A stretch of 64,000 bases of DNA from Fervidobacterium nodosum Rt17-B1 (lineage in GTDB: Bacteria > Thermotogota > Thermotogae > Thermotogales > Fervidobacteriaceae), in assembly GCF_000017545.1 (NCBI RefSeq), contig NC_009718.1, positions 62,001 through 126,000 on the forward strand. The letters run 5' to 3'. Numbering within the stretch: the first letter of the stretch is position 1; every line of letters starts with the position of its first letter. The translations under genes and the position numbers were made by a program. This document shows positions 52,972 through 62,529 of the stretch, piece after piece. The notes below the pieces were generated by a model that was not told the DNA's origin, made no database searches, and was given only the letters and a program-made list of their open reading frames with translations.

Positions 52972-53727
52972 ATGGCATTCCAAGTTATATATAAGAAACC
53001 AGAGAGTCTCACTCAAAGGGAATTTACATACTGTCCAGGTTGTACACACGGAATTATCCATAGACTTGTCGCTGAAGTTATAGATGAACTTGGTATTAGA
53101 GAAAAAACGATAGCAGTTGCCCCTATTGGTTGTTCTGTTTTTGCTTACCAATTTTTTTACACTGACGCAACCGTTGCTGCACACGGTAGAGCTCCGGCAG
53201 TTGCAACTGGTATTAAACGTGCAAGACCAGATCTCTATGTATTCACATACCAAGGTGACGGTGATCTTGCTGCGATTGGTACAGCTGAAATTGTTCATGC
53301 CGCAAACAGAGGTGAAAAAATAACAACAATATTTGTTAACAACGCAATATATGGTATGACTGGTGGACAAATGGCCCCGACAACACTACTTGGTATGAAA
53401 ACCACAACAACACCATATGGAAGAGATGCATCAAACGATGGTTATCCTCTACACGTAGCAGAAATTATAAAAGAGGCAAGAGGAGTTGCATTCTTGGCAA
53501 GAACAAAGGTAAATACACCGCAAGATGTTCAAAAGACAAAGAAAGCTATAAAGAAGGCATTTTTAGCGCAAGTTAATGGTATTGGTTTTGGTATGGTTGA
53601 GGTCCTCTCAACATGTCCAACAAACTGGGGTGTTGATCCTATATCTGCTTTAAAATGGCTTGAAGAACATATGGTTCCAGAATATCCTCTTGGAACATTT
53701 GTAGATAAAGTAGGTGATGAGAAATGA
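52972..53727 (+). CDS. 2-oxoacid:ferredoxin oxidoreductase beta subunit
   Basis: A 251-residue TPP-binding subunit: [32 protein letters not shown] and the Mg2+/TPP motif [16 protein letters not shown]. Six bases separate it from the alpha subunit and its stop overlaps the gamma subunit by ATGA. Paralogous to the partial gene at 1-525. Confidence 0.94.
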   Translation: MAFQVIYKKPESLTQREFTYCPGCTHGIIHRLVAEVIDELGIREKTIAVAPIGCSVFAYQFFYTDATVAAHGRAPAVATGIKRARPDLYVFTYQGDGDLAAIGTAEIVHAANRGEKITTIFVNNAIYGMTGGQMAPTTLLGMKTTTTPYGRDASNDGYPLHVAEIIKEARGVAFLARTKVNTPQDVQKTKKAIKKAFLAQVNGIGFGMVEVLSTCPTNWGVDPISALKWLEEHMVPEYPLGTFVDKVGDEK

Positions 53728-54263
53728 CAACAAGAATGATATTTGCTGGATTTGGTGGTCAAGGTGTAATGTTGATGGGACAAATAATCTCTCTTGCAAG
53801 TATGATTGAGGGTAAAAATGTTACATGGATGCCTTCTTATGGTCCGGAAATGAGGGGAGGTACAGCAAATTGTACAGTAGTGGTAAGTGACGAACCAGTC
53901 GCGTCACCAGTTACAGACAAGGCAGAAGTTGTTGTAGCTATGAATATCCCCTCTTTATTGAAGTTTGAACCATATGTTGTGGAAAATGGCTATCTTTTCC
54001 TTAATCAATCAGTTATCGATAGAGAATCAAAGAGAAATGATATCAACGTGTTAAAGATACCTTGTAACGAAATTGCTGATGAGATTGGTAATTTAAAAGT
54101 TGCCAACATGGTTATGCTTGGTGCCGTTGTTGGAGCGACAAATGTTGTTAGTACTGAAAGTATTTTCAAAGCCATTGAGAAAAAGTTAAGTGGCGGAAAA
54201 ACAGCGCTTATAGAAGTTAACAAACAAGCAATTATGAGAGGATATGAGTTAGCAAAGAAATAA
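53724..54263 (+). CDS. 2-oxoacid:ferredoxin oxidoreductase gamma subunit
   Basis: A 179-residue subunit of the KorC/PorC family: [38 protein letters not shown] and [15 protein letters not shown]. It contributes to CoA binding in these complexes. Last gene of the operon, followed by a terminator. Confidence 0.93.
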   Translation: MTTRMIFAGFGGQGVMLMGQIISLASMIEGKNVTWMPSYGPEMRGGTANCTVVVSDEPVASPVTDKAEVVVAMNIPSLLKFEPYVVENGYLFLNQSVIDRESKRNDINVLKIPCNEIADEIGNLKVANMVMLGAVVGATNVVSTESIFKAIEKKLSGGKTALIEVNKQAIMRGYELAKK

Positions 54264-54309
54264 TTTCTTATGCTCTCAAAAAGGCGGATCAGATAAATTT
54301 TTGCATTAT

Positions 54310-54337
54310 GCTGGGGCTAAAAAGTCCCAGCTTTTTT
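54310..54337 (+). terminator. rho-independent terminator of the fermentation operon
   Basis: GCTGGGGC and GTCCCAGC form a hairpin with a short A-rich loop, followed by six T residues. Confidence 0.88.
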
Positions 54338-54469
54338 CTAATTTGAACAAATATGAGGTTCCTTTACTCTAAAATATCAGAGTATGATATAATAAAACAT
54401 ATAAATTTGGTAATACCATATAAGTTTTTCGTACATCAAATCAATCATCGAAAACTGGAGGTGTTTTTT

Positions 54470-55618
54470 GTGAGAAAAGTTATATATTTTTTGGTTTTGG
54501 TCCTTTTTTCTTCATTAGTTTTTTCCGAGTTTTATTTGAATGTTAGTACTGTTAAGATCGGTCAAGATAACTATATGGTTTATGAGTTTGGTCCAGAATT
54601 CACAGTTGGTCCATTAACACTTGGTGTTACATTGACAACTTACGCAACAGATCTAACAACTGGAAAGTTCTTCTTTGGTGCGCCAGGGATTTCAAGTAGT
54701 ACAAATATTATTGATGGACTTAATATCACAGCGCTTGGATTAGACCTTGGGACATTTTGGTTTAGGTATGGAAATATGAAACCCATTACATACGGAATGG
54801 GCTTTGTTTTCAGTGGTTACTATCTGCCAAGTGTTAGAACGTTAGACGCGGGTATAAGAATTGAATCTTTGAAATTAAGTGCCCATATACCATATGAGAT
54901 TAAACAACTAACTAATTTCACATTTGGACAATCAGATACGCTTTACACGGCTAATGCATCTATGAAACTTGCACTTTTTGATCTTTCAGTTTTTGGTGGT
55001 ATGGAGACAGTTGAAAGCAACGCTACGCCAGTTCAATATATAGCAGGCGGTGCTTTGACGCTTCCTATGCTTGGTTTTTCTGTGGGTGTAGAAGCAGATA
55101 CACAAATTTGGAAAGACGGAACAACAAGTTACGGTGCGTTTGGTGGAATATTTGGCGATTTTGGTATTTTCCAACTTGTTGCAGGTCCTTATTACGCTTC
55201 CAACGGCTTTGCACCATGGCTTTTGGGAAGAAGATATCCAGCTTTAAGGGGCTCAGATAGTTTTGGACCTGAAAATTATCAACAACAAATTGGATATATA
55301 GCTAAAGCTGGTCTAATTCTTGAACAATACGGGAAAGTTTTGGTTGGATTAAAGGGCGATTTTGAAGGTAAAATGACGTTTAGTGGAGAAGGAGTTGTTA
55401 ATATTCCTCCATTGGGAGGCACAAACGGACTTGTACTTTACGGCTATTTATACGATGATACACCTTTCGAGAACGGTAATTTATTCGATAGTAATACTGA
55501 TGCACACCTTACGTTAGCATACCCAGTCTTTAGTAATTTATACGCAGGTATAAAATACATTTGGAATGGCAGTGAATTTGTCCAAACCGCATTTGTTGGT
55601 GGAAGTGTTAATTTTTAA
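54470..55618 (+). CDS. outer-membrane (toga) beta-barrel-like protein
   Basis: A 382-residue protein with a signal peptide (KVIYFLVLVLFSSLVFS) and long series of amphipathic strands separated by Gly/Asn/Asp turns, ending in aromatic FVGGSVNF, the typical end of an outer-membrane barrel. Start GTG at 54470, preceded by CTGGAGGTG; the longer frame lacks support. No enzymatic motif. Function unknown; perhaps a porin of the toga. Confidence 0.75.
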   Translation: MRKVIYFLVLVLFSSLVFSEFYLNVSTVKIGQDNYMVYEFGPEFTVGPLTLGVTLTTYATDLTTGKFFFGAPGISSSTNIIDGLNITALGLDLGTFWFRYGNMKPITYGMGFVFSGYYLPSVRTLDAGIRIESLKLSAHIPYEIKQLTNFTFGQSDTLYTANASMKLALFDLSVFGGMETVESNATPVQYIAGGALTLPMLGFSVGVEADTQIWKDGTTSYGAFGGIFGDFGIFQLVAGPYYASNGFAPWLLGRRYPALRGSDSFGPENYQQQIGYIAKAGLILEQYGKVLVGLKGDFEGKMTFSGEGVVNIPPLGGTNGLVLYGYLYDDTPFENGNLFDSNTDAHLTLAYPVFSNLYAGIKYIWNGSEFVQTAFVGGSVNF

Positions 55619-55656
55619 TTTTGATTGTTCTATATACATGAGATATATTAAATATC

Positions 55657-55685
55657 TTGAAAATGAGGCCAACCTATGTTATAAT
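55657..55685 (+). promoter_or_regulatory. tRNA-Gly promoter stranded upstream of an IS
   Basis: TTGAAA (55657-55662) and TATAAT (55680-55685) with 17-bp spacing. Transcription would start near 55692, only 17 bases before the left end of the IS copy. Without the IS and one copy of the target duplication, the tRNA would begin about 20 bases from the start site, as usual for tRNA genes. Confidence 0.75.
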
Positions 55686-55709
55686 AAATATAGAAGATGA
55701 CCTTTAGTG

Positions 55710-56602
55710 GATGCTGTTAACTAGTAGTGATGATGGAAGCTAAAGCTATAATCATCTCATTTTCGTTCTCATATAACTTGCATAGGTTCCTTACTACGCA
55801 AAAACCATTTACATAGTACCGTATGTTGCTAAATTTCTTGAAGCTCTTTTTCGCTTTCACAAACACCTTAAATAACGAAAATTTCGATTCACATTCGTTG
55901 TTTTTACCTAGTCTTACTTCTCTGTGCTCAACATTATCAAAATTTAATTTTACTGCTATCTCGTACGCTTTTAGTCCATCAGTTATTAACTCTATTTGGA
56001 CTTCATCACCATGAACTTTAAATACATTCTCAAACTCAAAAAGCGAAATAACAGAAGATAACTTGATAATCCATTTGTAAATAGCAACATGAGAGACATT
56101 GATATTCAAGCAAGCTTTAATAGCACGAAGAGAAAGGTTGTATTTGAAGTACAAGATGAAAGCTTTGAGAATGATATAGATAGGGAAACGAAAGAATTTG
56201 AAGGGATGAAAGTTGAAAGGTACAGGCTGAGGAAGAGAAAGCGGAACAGAAGTTTTGAAGTTGCACTTTCTGCATCTGAAACGAACGAAATAACGGCGGA
56301 TTTTGTAAATTTCCATGACATGGTTACAATGAACACAACGAGGGTAAGGGAAAGAGAAAAGTTTGTGTTTTTTGGTGAAAGAAAGTTTAAAGTAACGTTT
56401 GCAGTCTTTGCAAAAGAAGATTTGGTTTTTGAATTTATCATGACCGTTTTTGATGAAGTTAGAAGAGCCACAATGAGGGCATTTGAGTTGGATATTAGTC
56501 ATGTCGGGATACCTCCTTATTGAGAGTATATTGGGGGGTGTCCCCTCTTTAAGAAGATAATATGATTTTTGAAATTTATCAATACCTTTGGTTAACAAAA
56601 TC
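55710..56602 (-). mobile_element. IS6-like insertion sequence, copy 2 (internally deleted)
   Basis: An 893-bp element in reverse orientation relative to copy 1, bounded by 8-bp target duplications CTTTAGTG (55702-55709 and 56603-56610). Its ends match copy 1 exactly in position. An internal net deletion of 153 bp removes the middle of the transposase gene. It lies between the tRNA-Gly promoter and gene. Confidence 0.92.
55717..56502 (-). pseudogene. IS6-like transposase with in-frame internal deletion
   Basis: A 261-codon frame nearly identical to the 312-residue transposase at 22648-23586, but 51 residues are missing between VHGDE and IELITDG. At the joint about 157 bp are replaced by four bases (GTCC), keeping the frame. 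The lost segment is the strand core between the first and second catalytic Asp, so the enzyme should be inactive, although the ends could be moved in trans. ATG at 56502 after AAGGAGGTATCCCGAC. Confidence 0.85.
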
Positions 56603-56611
56603 CTTTAGTGA

Positions 56612-56687
56612 GCGGGTGTAGCTCAGTTGGTAGAGCATCAGCTTCCCAAGCTGAGGGTCGCGGGTTCGAAGCCCGTCGCCCGCTCCA
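56612..56687 (+). tRNA. tRNA-Gly (anticodon CCC)
   Basis: A 76-nt cloverleaf: acceptor GCGGGTG/CGCCCGC, D arm GCTCAGTTGGTAGAGC, anticodon arm TCAGC-TTCCCAA-GCTGA (anticodon CCC, reads GGG), T arm GCGGG-TTCGAAG-CCCGT, discriminator T and encoded CCA. The 5' end is one base after the target duplication of the IS, so the natural promoter is about 0.9 kb away. A terminator follows at 56759. Confidence 0.96.
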
Positions 56688-56758
56688 GATTTTCTTAACT
56701 TTTCTACACCTACTAATACGTACTTAAGTGGGCTGAAAGAGTAGGTAAAATATGTAAG

Positions 56759-56785
56759 AATAGACCCAAAAGGGTCTATTTTATT
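56759..56785 (+). terminator. terminator after tRNA-Gly
   Basis: AATAGACCC-AAAA-GGGTCTATT followed by a T-rich tract, about 70 bases downstream of the tRNA and before guaB. Confidence 0.8.
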
Positions 56786-56840
56786 ATATAAAAAGAAGAT
56801 AACAGAAGAAACAAAAAAGCCGTGGGGAGATTGGAGGTAA

Positions 56841-58373
<1,533 letters not shown>

Positions 58374-58397
58374 TTAGTAATTTCTCAAAATTCATCG

Positions 58398-58431
58398 AAA
58401 AAATCAGCGGTTTTCAAACCGCTGATTTTTT
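58398..58431. terminator. terminator between guaB and the beta-solenoid operon
   Basis: AAATCAGCGGTTT (58401-58413) pairs with AAACCGCTGATTT (58416-58428), with T residues after it; the symmetric flanks let it serve both convergent units. Confidence 0.87.
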
Positions 58432-58432
58432 G

Positions 58433-58735
58433 TTAACTCCACCTATTTTTGTTGGATGAAACTATCAATTTCAATCCAATTTCGATAAGCCCGGCAGCTA
58501 TTATTGCAATTACAAATTCCCAAAATCCCATTTTTATATATCCTAACGCTTGAACAACGATTAAACCACCTAAGATAGATAAACCCAACCCATTTGGAAA
58601 GCTCTTTATCATGCTTATTACTCCTCCAACGAAAGCTACACTTCCAAGTACAAGCCAAACAGGTGATGTAACAGAAAGGACAATACTTAATAAAATAAAT
58701 ATACCAGCAGACAACAATATGATACCCCAAAACAT
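58433..58735 (-). CDS. small membrane protein, last gene of the DUF2089 operon
   Basis: A 100-residue protein with four hydrophobic segments (WGIILLSAGIFILLSIVL and three more) and a short basic tail, resembling the LiaI/DUF5668-type small membrane proteins. I take ATG at 58735, six bases after AAGGAGGTG; the frame also opens at a GTG inside that ribosome site. It may anchor the neighbouring solenoid proteins at the membrane. Confidence 0.65.
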   Translation of the reverse strand: MFWGIILLSAGIFILLSIVLSVTSPVWLVLGSVAFVGGVISMIKSFPNGLGLSILGGLIVVQALGYIKMGFWEFVIAIIAAGLIEIGLKLIVSSNKNRWS

Positions 58736-58752
58736 TTCAAGCACCTCCTTGA

Positions 58753-59730
58753 TTATATTTTATCGCGTTTTATTATAGTATTTCCAATAAGATTTTCACA
58801 TTCGAAAATCGTAGCATATATTTCACCATTGTTAGAAATTGTTTCGCAATCAATTTCTTCAGCAATTATTTTACCATTGTTATTTACACTTTCATTGGAA
58901 AGTTCTTCAACTTCGATTAATCCATGATTTGTTAAAACCTCGCAGTCAAATACTTCACATTTTACATTGCCTTTGTTAATGAAGCTTTCCGAAGATATCT
59001 TTTTTACGTTTATTGTCCCATTGTTTTTTGCTAATTCAACCTGAATTTTATTTGAAATTACATCTCCGTTATTTTCCAAGGATTCAGTGTATATTTTTTT
59101 AGATTTTACTTTAGCTTTTTCTGAGATAATCATATTCTCACAATTTATTTTCTCGGAAATGAGCTCTCCATTTACTATAAGTTCTTCACAATCAATAATA
59201 CCAACTTGGGCTTCTCCATCGATTACTATTTTTTCATTTTTTAAATACTCTTCTTTTCTTTTTCCAGATATAATAAGTACATCCATTCCAAATCCATTAA
59301 CAGAAATTTTATCTTTTACTATTTTGTCTAAAAACGGGATATTAAAGTCAACAATATTTTTTTTACCACCGATGTTAGCAATCCCTTCTTCCTTTGTGAG
59401 TACCAGATTTACATTTCCATCAACTCTTCCACCATTCCATACGATTTTCGAACGTACAGCGTTAATGTTACCATGGACTATACCAGAAATTTCAACTGTA
59501 CTGTTAACAACCGAGACATTACCATAGACTTCACCATAAATCTTAACATTTGCGTTTGTGGCTGATATATCATTCTTAAGTACAGAATTCTTATCAACTA
59601 TATATTCTTCACTTACAACACTTGTAGTTGCATTTTCATTACTTTCGAAGATAACATCTATTAATTTTTCAGCATCTTCTGGCGTAATTTCACCGTTTTC
59701 AACAGCCATCAGTATTTTTCTCAGTTCCAT
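58753..59730 (-). CDS. beta-solenoid (bactofilin-like) protein with N-terminal SHOCT-like module
   Basis: A 325-residue protein. Residues 1-28 (MELRKILMAVENGEITPEDA, then EKLIDVI) form a short helical module also present in the two upstream proteins. Residues 50-120 show bactofilin-type strands (VKIYGEVYGNVSVVNSTVEI, SGIVHGNINAV). The C-terminal part consists of six exact 16-residue repeats (from about 220 to 315) with consensus N-x-G-x-I-x5-I-x2-E-x3, for example NNGKIIAEEIDCETIS. No signal peptide. Likely a polymerising cytoplasmic scaffold; function unproven. Confidence 0.72.
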   Translation of the reverse strand: MELRKILMAVENGEITPEDAEKLIDVIFESNENATTSVVSEEYIVDKNSVLKNDISATNANVKIYGEVYGNVSVVNSTVEISGIVHGNINAVRSKIVWNGGRVDGNVNLVLTKEEGIANIGGKKNIVDFNIPFLDKIVKDKISVNGFGMDVLIISGKRKEEYLKNEKIVIDGEAQVGIIDCEELIVNGELISEKINCENMIISEKAKVKSKKIYTESLENNGDVISNKIQVELAKNNGTINVKKISSESFINKGNVKCEVFDCEVLTNHGLIEVEELSNESVNNNGKIIAEEIDCETISNNGEIYATIFECENLIGNTIIKRDKI

Positions 59731-59764
59731 TTTATCTCACCACCTTTTGCCATTTATAAAACAT

Positions 59765-60262
59765 TCATTCCTCGATTTTTATTCCAGCCATGAATGGTTT
59801 TACAACGAGGTATTTTACAGTATTGAGTATTCCATTTATAAAGAAATTGCTAATTTCACTAACATTTCCAACAACTTTTGGTTTCTCTCCTTTGTAATTA
59901 CAACCTACTAATTGGAGGTTTCCATTTATCTTTCCACCGTGCCAAGTTATTGAACTTCCAACAATTTCAACGTTACCATTTACTTCTCCAGAAAATACAA
60001 GTTCACCAAAGACTATTTCTAAATCTCCATTAATTTTTCCAGAAATAATGGCTTTTCCATTAACAATTTCAATATCTCCGCTAAACTCATCTCCTTCACT
60101 CAAAACAAATTCACGACCTATAATACTTTTCTTTTTTTTACTTTTTTCCGTATTCTTAGAAGATTTCAAAGTCAGTATCAATTTTTCAGCATCTTCCACT
60201 GATATCTCTTTTCTTGCAAGTGCTTCGAGAACAGCTCTAACATCATTTGGGAGTTCACCCAT
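59765..60262 (-). CDS. bactofilin-like protein with SHOCT-like module
   Basis: A 165-residue protein with the same N-terminal module (VRAVLEALARKEISVEDAEK), a lysine-rich linker, then bactofilin-like repeats: FSGDIEIVNGKAIISGKING, DLEIVFGELVFSGEVNG, NVEIVGSSITWHGGKINGNL. The C-terminus has a hydrophobic stretch (FFINGILNTVKYLVVKPF) that may contact the membrane. I chose ATG 60262, six bases after GGAGGT, instead of the frame start at 60286. Confidence 0.72.
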   Translation of the reverse strand: MGELPNDVRAVLEALARKEISVEDAEKLILTLKSSKNTEKSKKKKSIIGREFVLSEGDEFSGDIEIVNGKAIISGKINGDLEIVFGELVFSGEVNGNVEIVGSSITWHGGKINGNLQLVGCNYKGEKPKVVGNVSEISNFFINGILNTVKYLVVKPFMAGIKIEE

Positions 60263-60294
60263 AATATTACCTCCATTTACCTCCATTTATTGAT

Positions 60295-60678
60295 TTACTT
60301 TTCTCCCTTTTTCTTTAGTAATGATATCGCTTCTTCAACCGTTATTTTCTTTTCTTTAAGCAGTTTAAACACCTCTTCTTGGTCAACTTGCTCATCATCT
60401 GTTAATTCTTCAATAGGAGTTAACCCCATTTTTTCAAGTACCTTGTCTAATCTACCTCTCAGTGCAAAGTATCCAATTCCCGTAAGTCGTTCGAGTTCTT
60501 TTAAATTTCCCTTCGTTCTTAAAAACATTACTATAAATCTTGTGTCTTCTTCATCTAAAAAACAAAACTCTGGTACTTCAAAATATCCACTCACTGTTAT
60601 CGAATCTTCCTCACATTTTAGCTGCGTTACTTTCATAGGCTTACCGCAAACTGGACAGCGTGGTAACATCTTTGGCAT
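60295..60678 (-). CDS. DUF2089-family zinc-ribbon/HTH regulator
   Basis: A 127-residue protein: one CPVCGKPM zinc knuckle, a beta strand segment, then the helix-turn-helix RTKGNLKELERLTGIGYFALRG (residues 54-75), and a C-terminal helical module EEVFKLLKEKKITVEEAISL like those of the two downstream proteins. DUF2089 proteins are thought to be DNA-binding regulators. Being first in the operon, it may autoregulate it. ATG follows GGGGGTGATAAT. Confidence 0.82.
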   Translation of the reverse strand: MPKMLPRCPVCGKPMKVTQLKCEEDSITVSGYFEVPEFCFLDEEDTRFIVMFLRTKGNLKELERLTGIGYFALRGRLDKVLEKMGLTPIEELTDDEQVDQEEVFKLLKEKKITVEEAISLLKKKGEK

Positions 60679-60705
60679 ATTATCACCCCCATCTTTTTCA
60701 AAAAT

Positions 60706-60734
60706 ATTGTATCATATTCCAAAAAACTTGTCAA
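60706..60734 (-). promoter_or_regulatory. promoter of the DUF2089/beta-solenoid operon
   Basis: On the minus strand TTGACA (60729-60734) and TACAAT (60706-60711) have a 17-bp spacer, placing the start near 60699, about 20 bases before the DUF2089 ATG. Confidence 0.82.
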
Positions 60735-60820
60735 ATAAAACAAAAATATAAAAATGCTTTCCGTGTTTCAAAAAATATGCTGTTTATATCATAGAACATG
60801 AGGTAAAGTAAAATTGGTAT

Positions 60821-60848
60821 TTGAAAATCTCTATAAATATGGTATAAT
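60821..60848 (+). promoter_or_regulatory. promoter of hfq-hflX
   Basis: TTGAAA (60821-60826), 16 bp, TATAAT (60843-60848). The leader to the hfq ATG would be about 95 bases. Confidence 0.75.
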
Positions 60849-60949
60849 TTAAAAGCAATTAACTAAAAATATTTGATTAGTAGCATTTCATTCTTATAAC
60901 AATTAATAATTATAATCTCTTTAAATCTTAATTTCATGGGGGGATTTGT

Positions 60950-61216
60950 ATGGCAAAGGAGAAGTTCAACCTTCAAGATAGGTTTTTGAATATTCTTAGG
61001 ACCAAAAAAATTGAAGTAAAGGTTTATCTTGTCAATGGTTTTCAAACAAAGGGGATAGTAAGGTCGTTTGATAATTTTACAGTTCTTATTGAGAGTGGTA
61101 AACAGCAAACGCTTATTTACAAGCATGCTATAAGCACTATCCTTCCTGCGGAGTATATTATGCTTATGAAGACGGAGGAAGAACAACAAGAACAACAAGA
61201 AGCTGAACAAGAATAA
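60950..61216 (+). CDS. hfq: RNA chaperone Hfq
   Basis: An 88-residue Sm-like protein forming a hexamer that pairs small RNAs with mRNAs. Sm1 (NLQDRFLNILRTKKIEVKVYL and VNGFQTKGIVRSFDNFTVLIE) and Sm2 (QTLIYKHAISTILP) are intact; the proximal-face YKHA is present. The tail EEEQQEQQEAEQE is acidic and glutamine-rich. ATG after ATGGGGGGATTTGT. Cotranscribed with hflX, as in many bacteria. Confidence 0.95.
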   Translation: MAKEKFNLQDRFLNILRTKKIEVKVYLVNGFQTKGIVRSFDNFTVLIESGKQQTLIYKHAISTILPAEYIMLMKTEEEQQEQQEAEQE

Positions 61217-61237
61217 TTTTGGTTTTTGATGGATTAA

Positions 61238-62512
61238 GTGAAGGAGATGGAAAAATTCGGAAAAAAGGCAATATTATTAGGTGTTGAGAGTACATACAAT
61301 AAGGATTCTTTTGATTCTTTAGATGAACTTGAGACGCTTTGTAAAACTTTAGAAATAGAAGTTGTTGATAAAGTTATTCAAAGAAGAGTAAAGCCTGATT
61401 CCGTTACATACGTTGGTAGTGGTAAATTACATAAAATAAAAGATTATTGTTTAGCTAATAGTATAGACTTGATTGTAATCGATGATGAAATTACGCCTAT
61501 ACAATTGAGAAATATTGAAGAAATAACAGGTTTAAAGGTTGTGGATAGAACACAGATTATACTCGAAATATTTTCTAAACACGCTTCAACACACGAAGGA
61601 AAACTTCAAGTGGAAATGGCAAAACTTATTTACGATCTGCCAAGATTGAGGGGTAAAGGCTTAGAACTTTCAAATCCAGGTGGAGGTATAGGCACAAGAG
61701 GACCTGGAGAAACAATCCTCGAACTCGATAGAAGAAGGATTAAAGATAGAATAAGTCAATTAAAAAAAGAACTTGAAAAAATCAGAAAAAACAGACATAC
61801 AGTAAGAAAATCAAGACTGGAAAGCGGATATTATATTTTTTCTGTCGTTGGATATACAAATGCTGGTAAAAGCACTTTATTAAGTGCACTTTCTAAAGAA
61901 GAAGATATAATTATTTCAGATAAAATGTTTTCAACGCTTAATCCTACCGTTAGAAGAATTAAATTACCTGACGGTAGATTTGTTTTGTTAAGTGACACGG
62001 TTGGATTTATAAGGAAGTTACCTCACACCTTAGTTGAGGCGTTTCATTCAACTTTAGAAGAAATTCTTTACTCAGATGTAATTATCATACTTGTAGATGT
62101 TAGCGATACCAATTATAAGAAGAAACTCTCTGCTTCTTTTAGTGTGCTTGAGGAAATAAAAGCGAATGATAAACCTTATTTCATTGTTTTTAATAAGATA
62201 GACCTTGTACCAGAGGACTATTTAGATATGATAAGGTATGAGTATCCAAATTCTGTCTTTATATCGGCTAAATCCAAGTTGGGATTTGAAGTTTTATACA
62301 AAAAAATAAGAGAATATATTGATATTTTTGATATAAGAAAGAGGATTCATATAAAAGCTGAACAACTCAGTGTTATACTCAAATACGCTGATTTTATAGA
62401 GTGGAATGTAGTTGAATATCTGAACGATGGATATATATTGGATATAAAAGGACCAGAAAACATAGTTGAAAAAATTTCAAAGCAACTTAAAGACGATAAA
62501 CAAATGTTTTAA
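61238..62512 (+). CDS. hflX: ribosome-associated GTPase HflX
   Basis: A 424-residue GTPase that splits or rescues stalled ribosomes. N-terminal HflX domain (residues 1-190, with NPGGGIGTRGPGETILELDR) then a TRAFAC G domain: G1 GYTNAGKSTLL, G3 DTVGFIRKLPH, G4 NKIDLVP, G5 SAKS. The start is GTG at 61238; the in-frame ATG at 61247 is overlapped by AAGGAG and is less likely. Confidence 0.95.
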   Translation: MKEMEKFGKKAILLGVESTYNKDSFDSLDELETLCKTLEIEVVDKVIQRRVKPDSVTYVGSGKLHKIKDYCLANSIDLIVIDDEITPIQLRNIEEITGLKVVDRTQIILEIFSKHASTHEGKLQVEMAKLIYDLPRLRGKGLELSNPGGGIGTRGPGETILELDRRRIKDRISQLKKELEKIRKNRHTVRKSRLESGYYIFSVVGYTNAGKSTLLSALSKEEDIIISDKMFSTLNPTVRRIKLPDGRFVLLSDTVGFIRKLPHTLVEAFHSTLEEILYSDVIIILVDVSDTNYKKKLSASFSVLEEIKANDKPYFIVFNKIDLVPEDYLDMIRYEYPNSVFISAKSKLGFEVLYKKIREYIDIFDIRKRIHIKAEQLSVILKYADFIEWNVVEYLNDGYILDIKGPENIVEKISKQLKDDKQMF

Positions 62513-62529
62513 GGGAGTGTGAATATACA

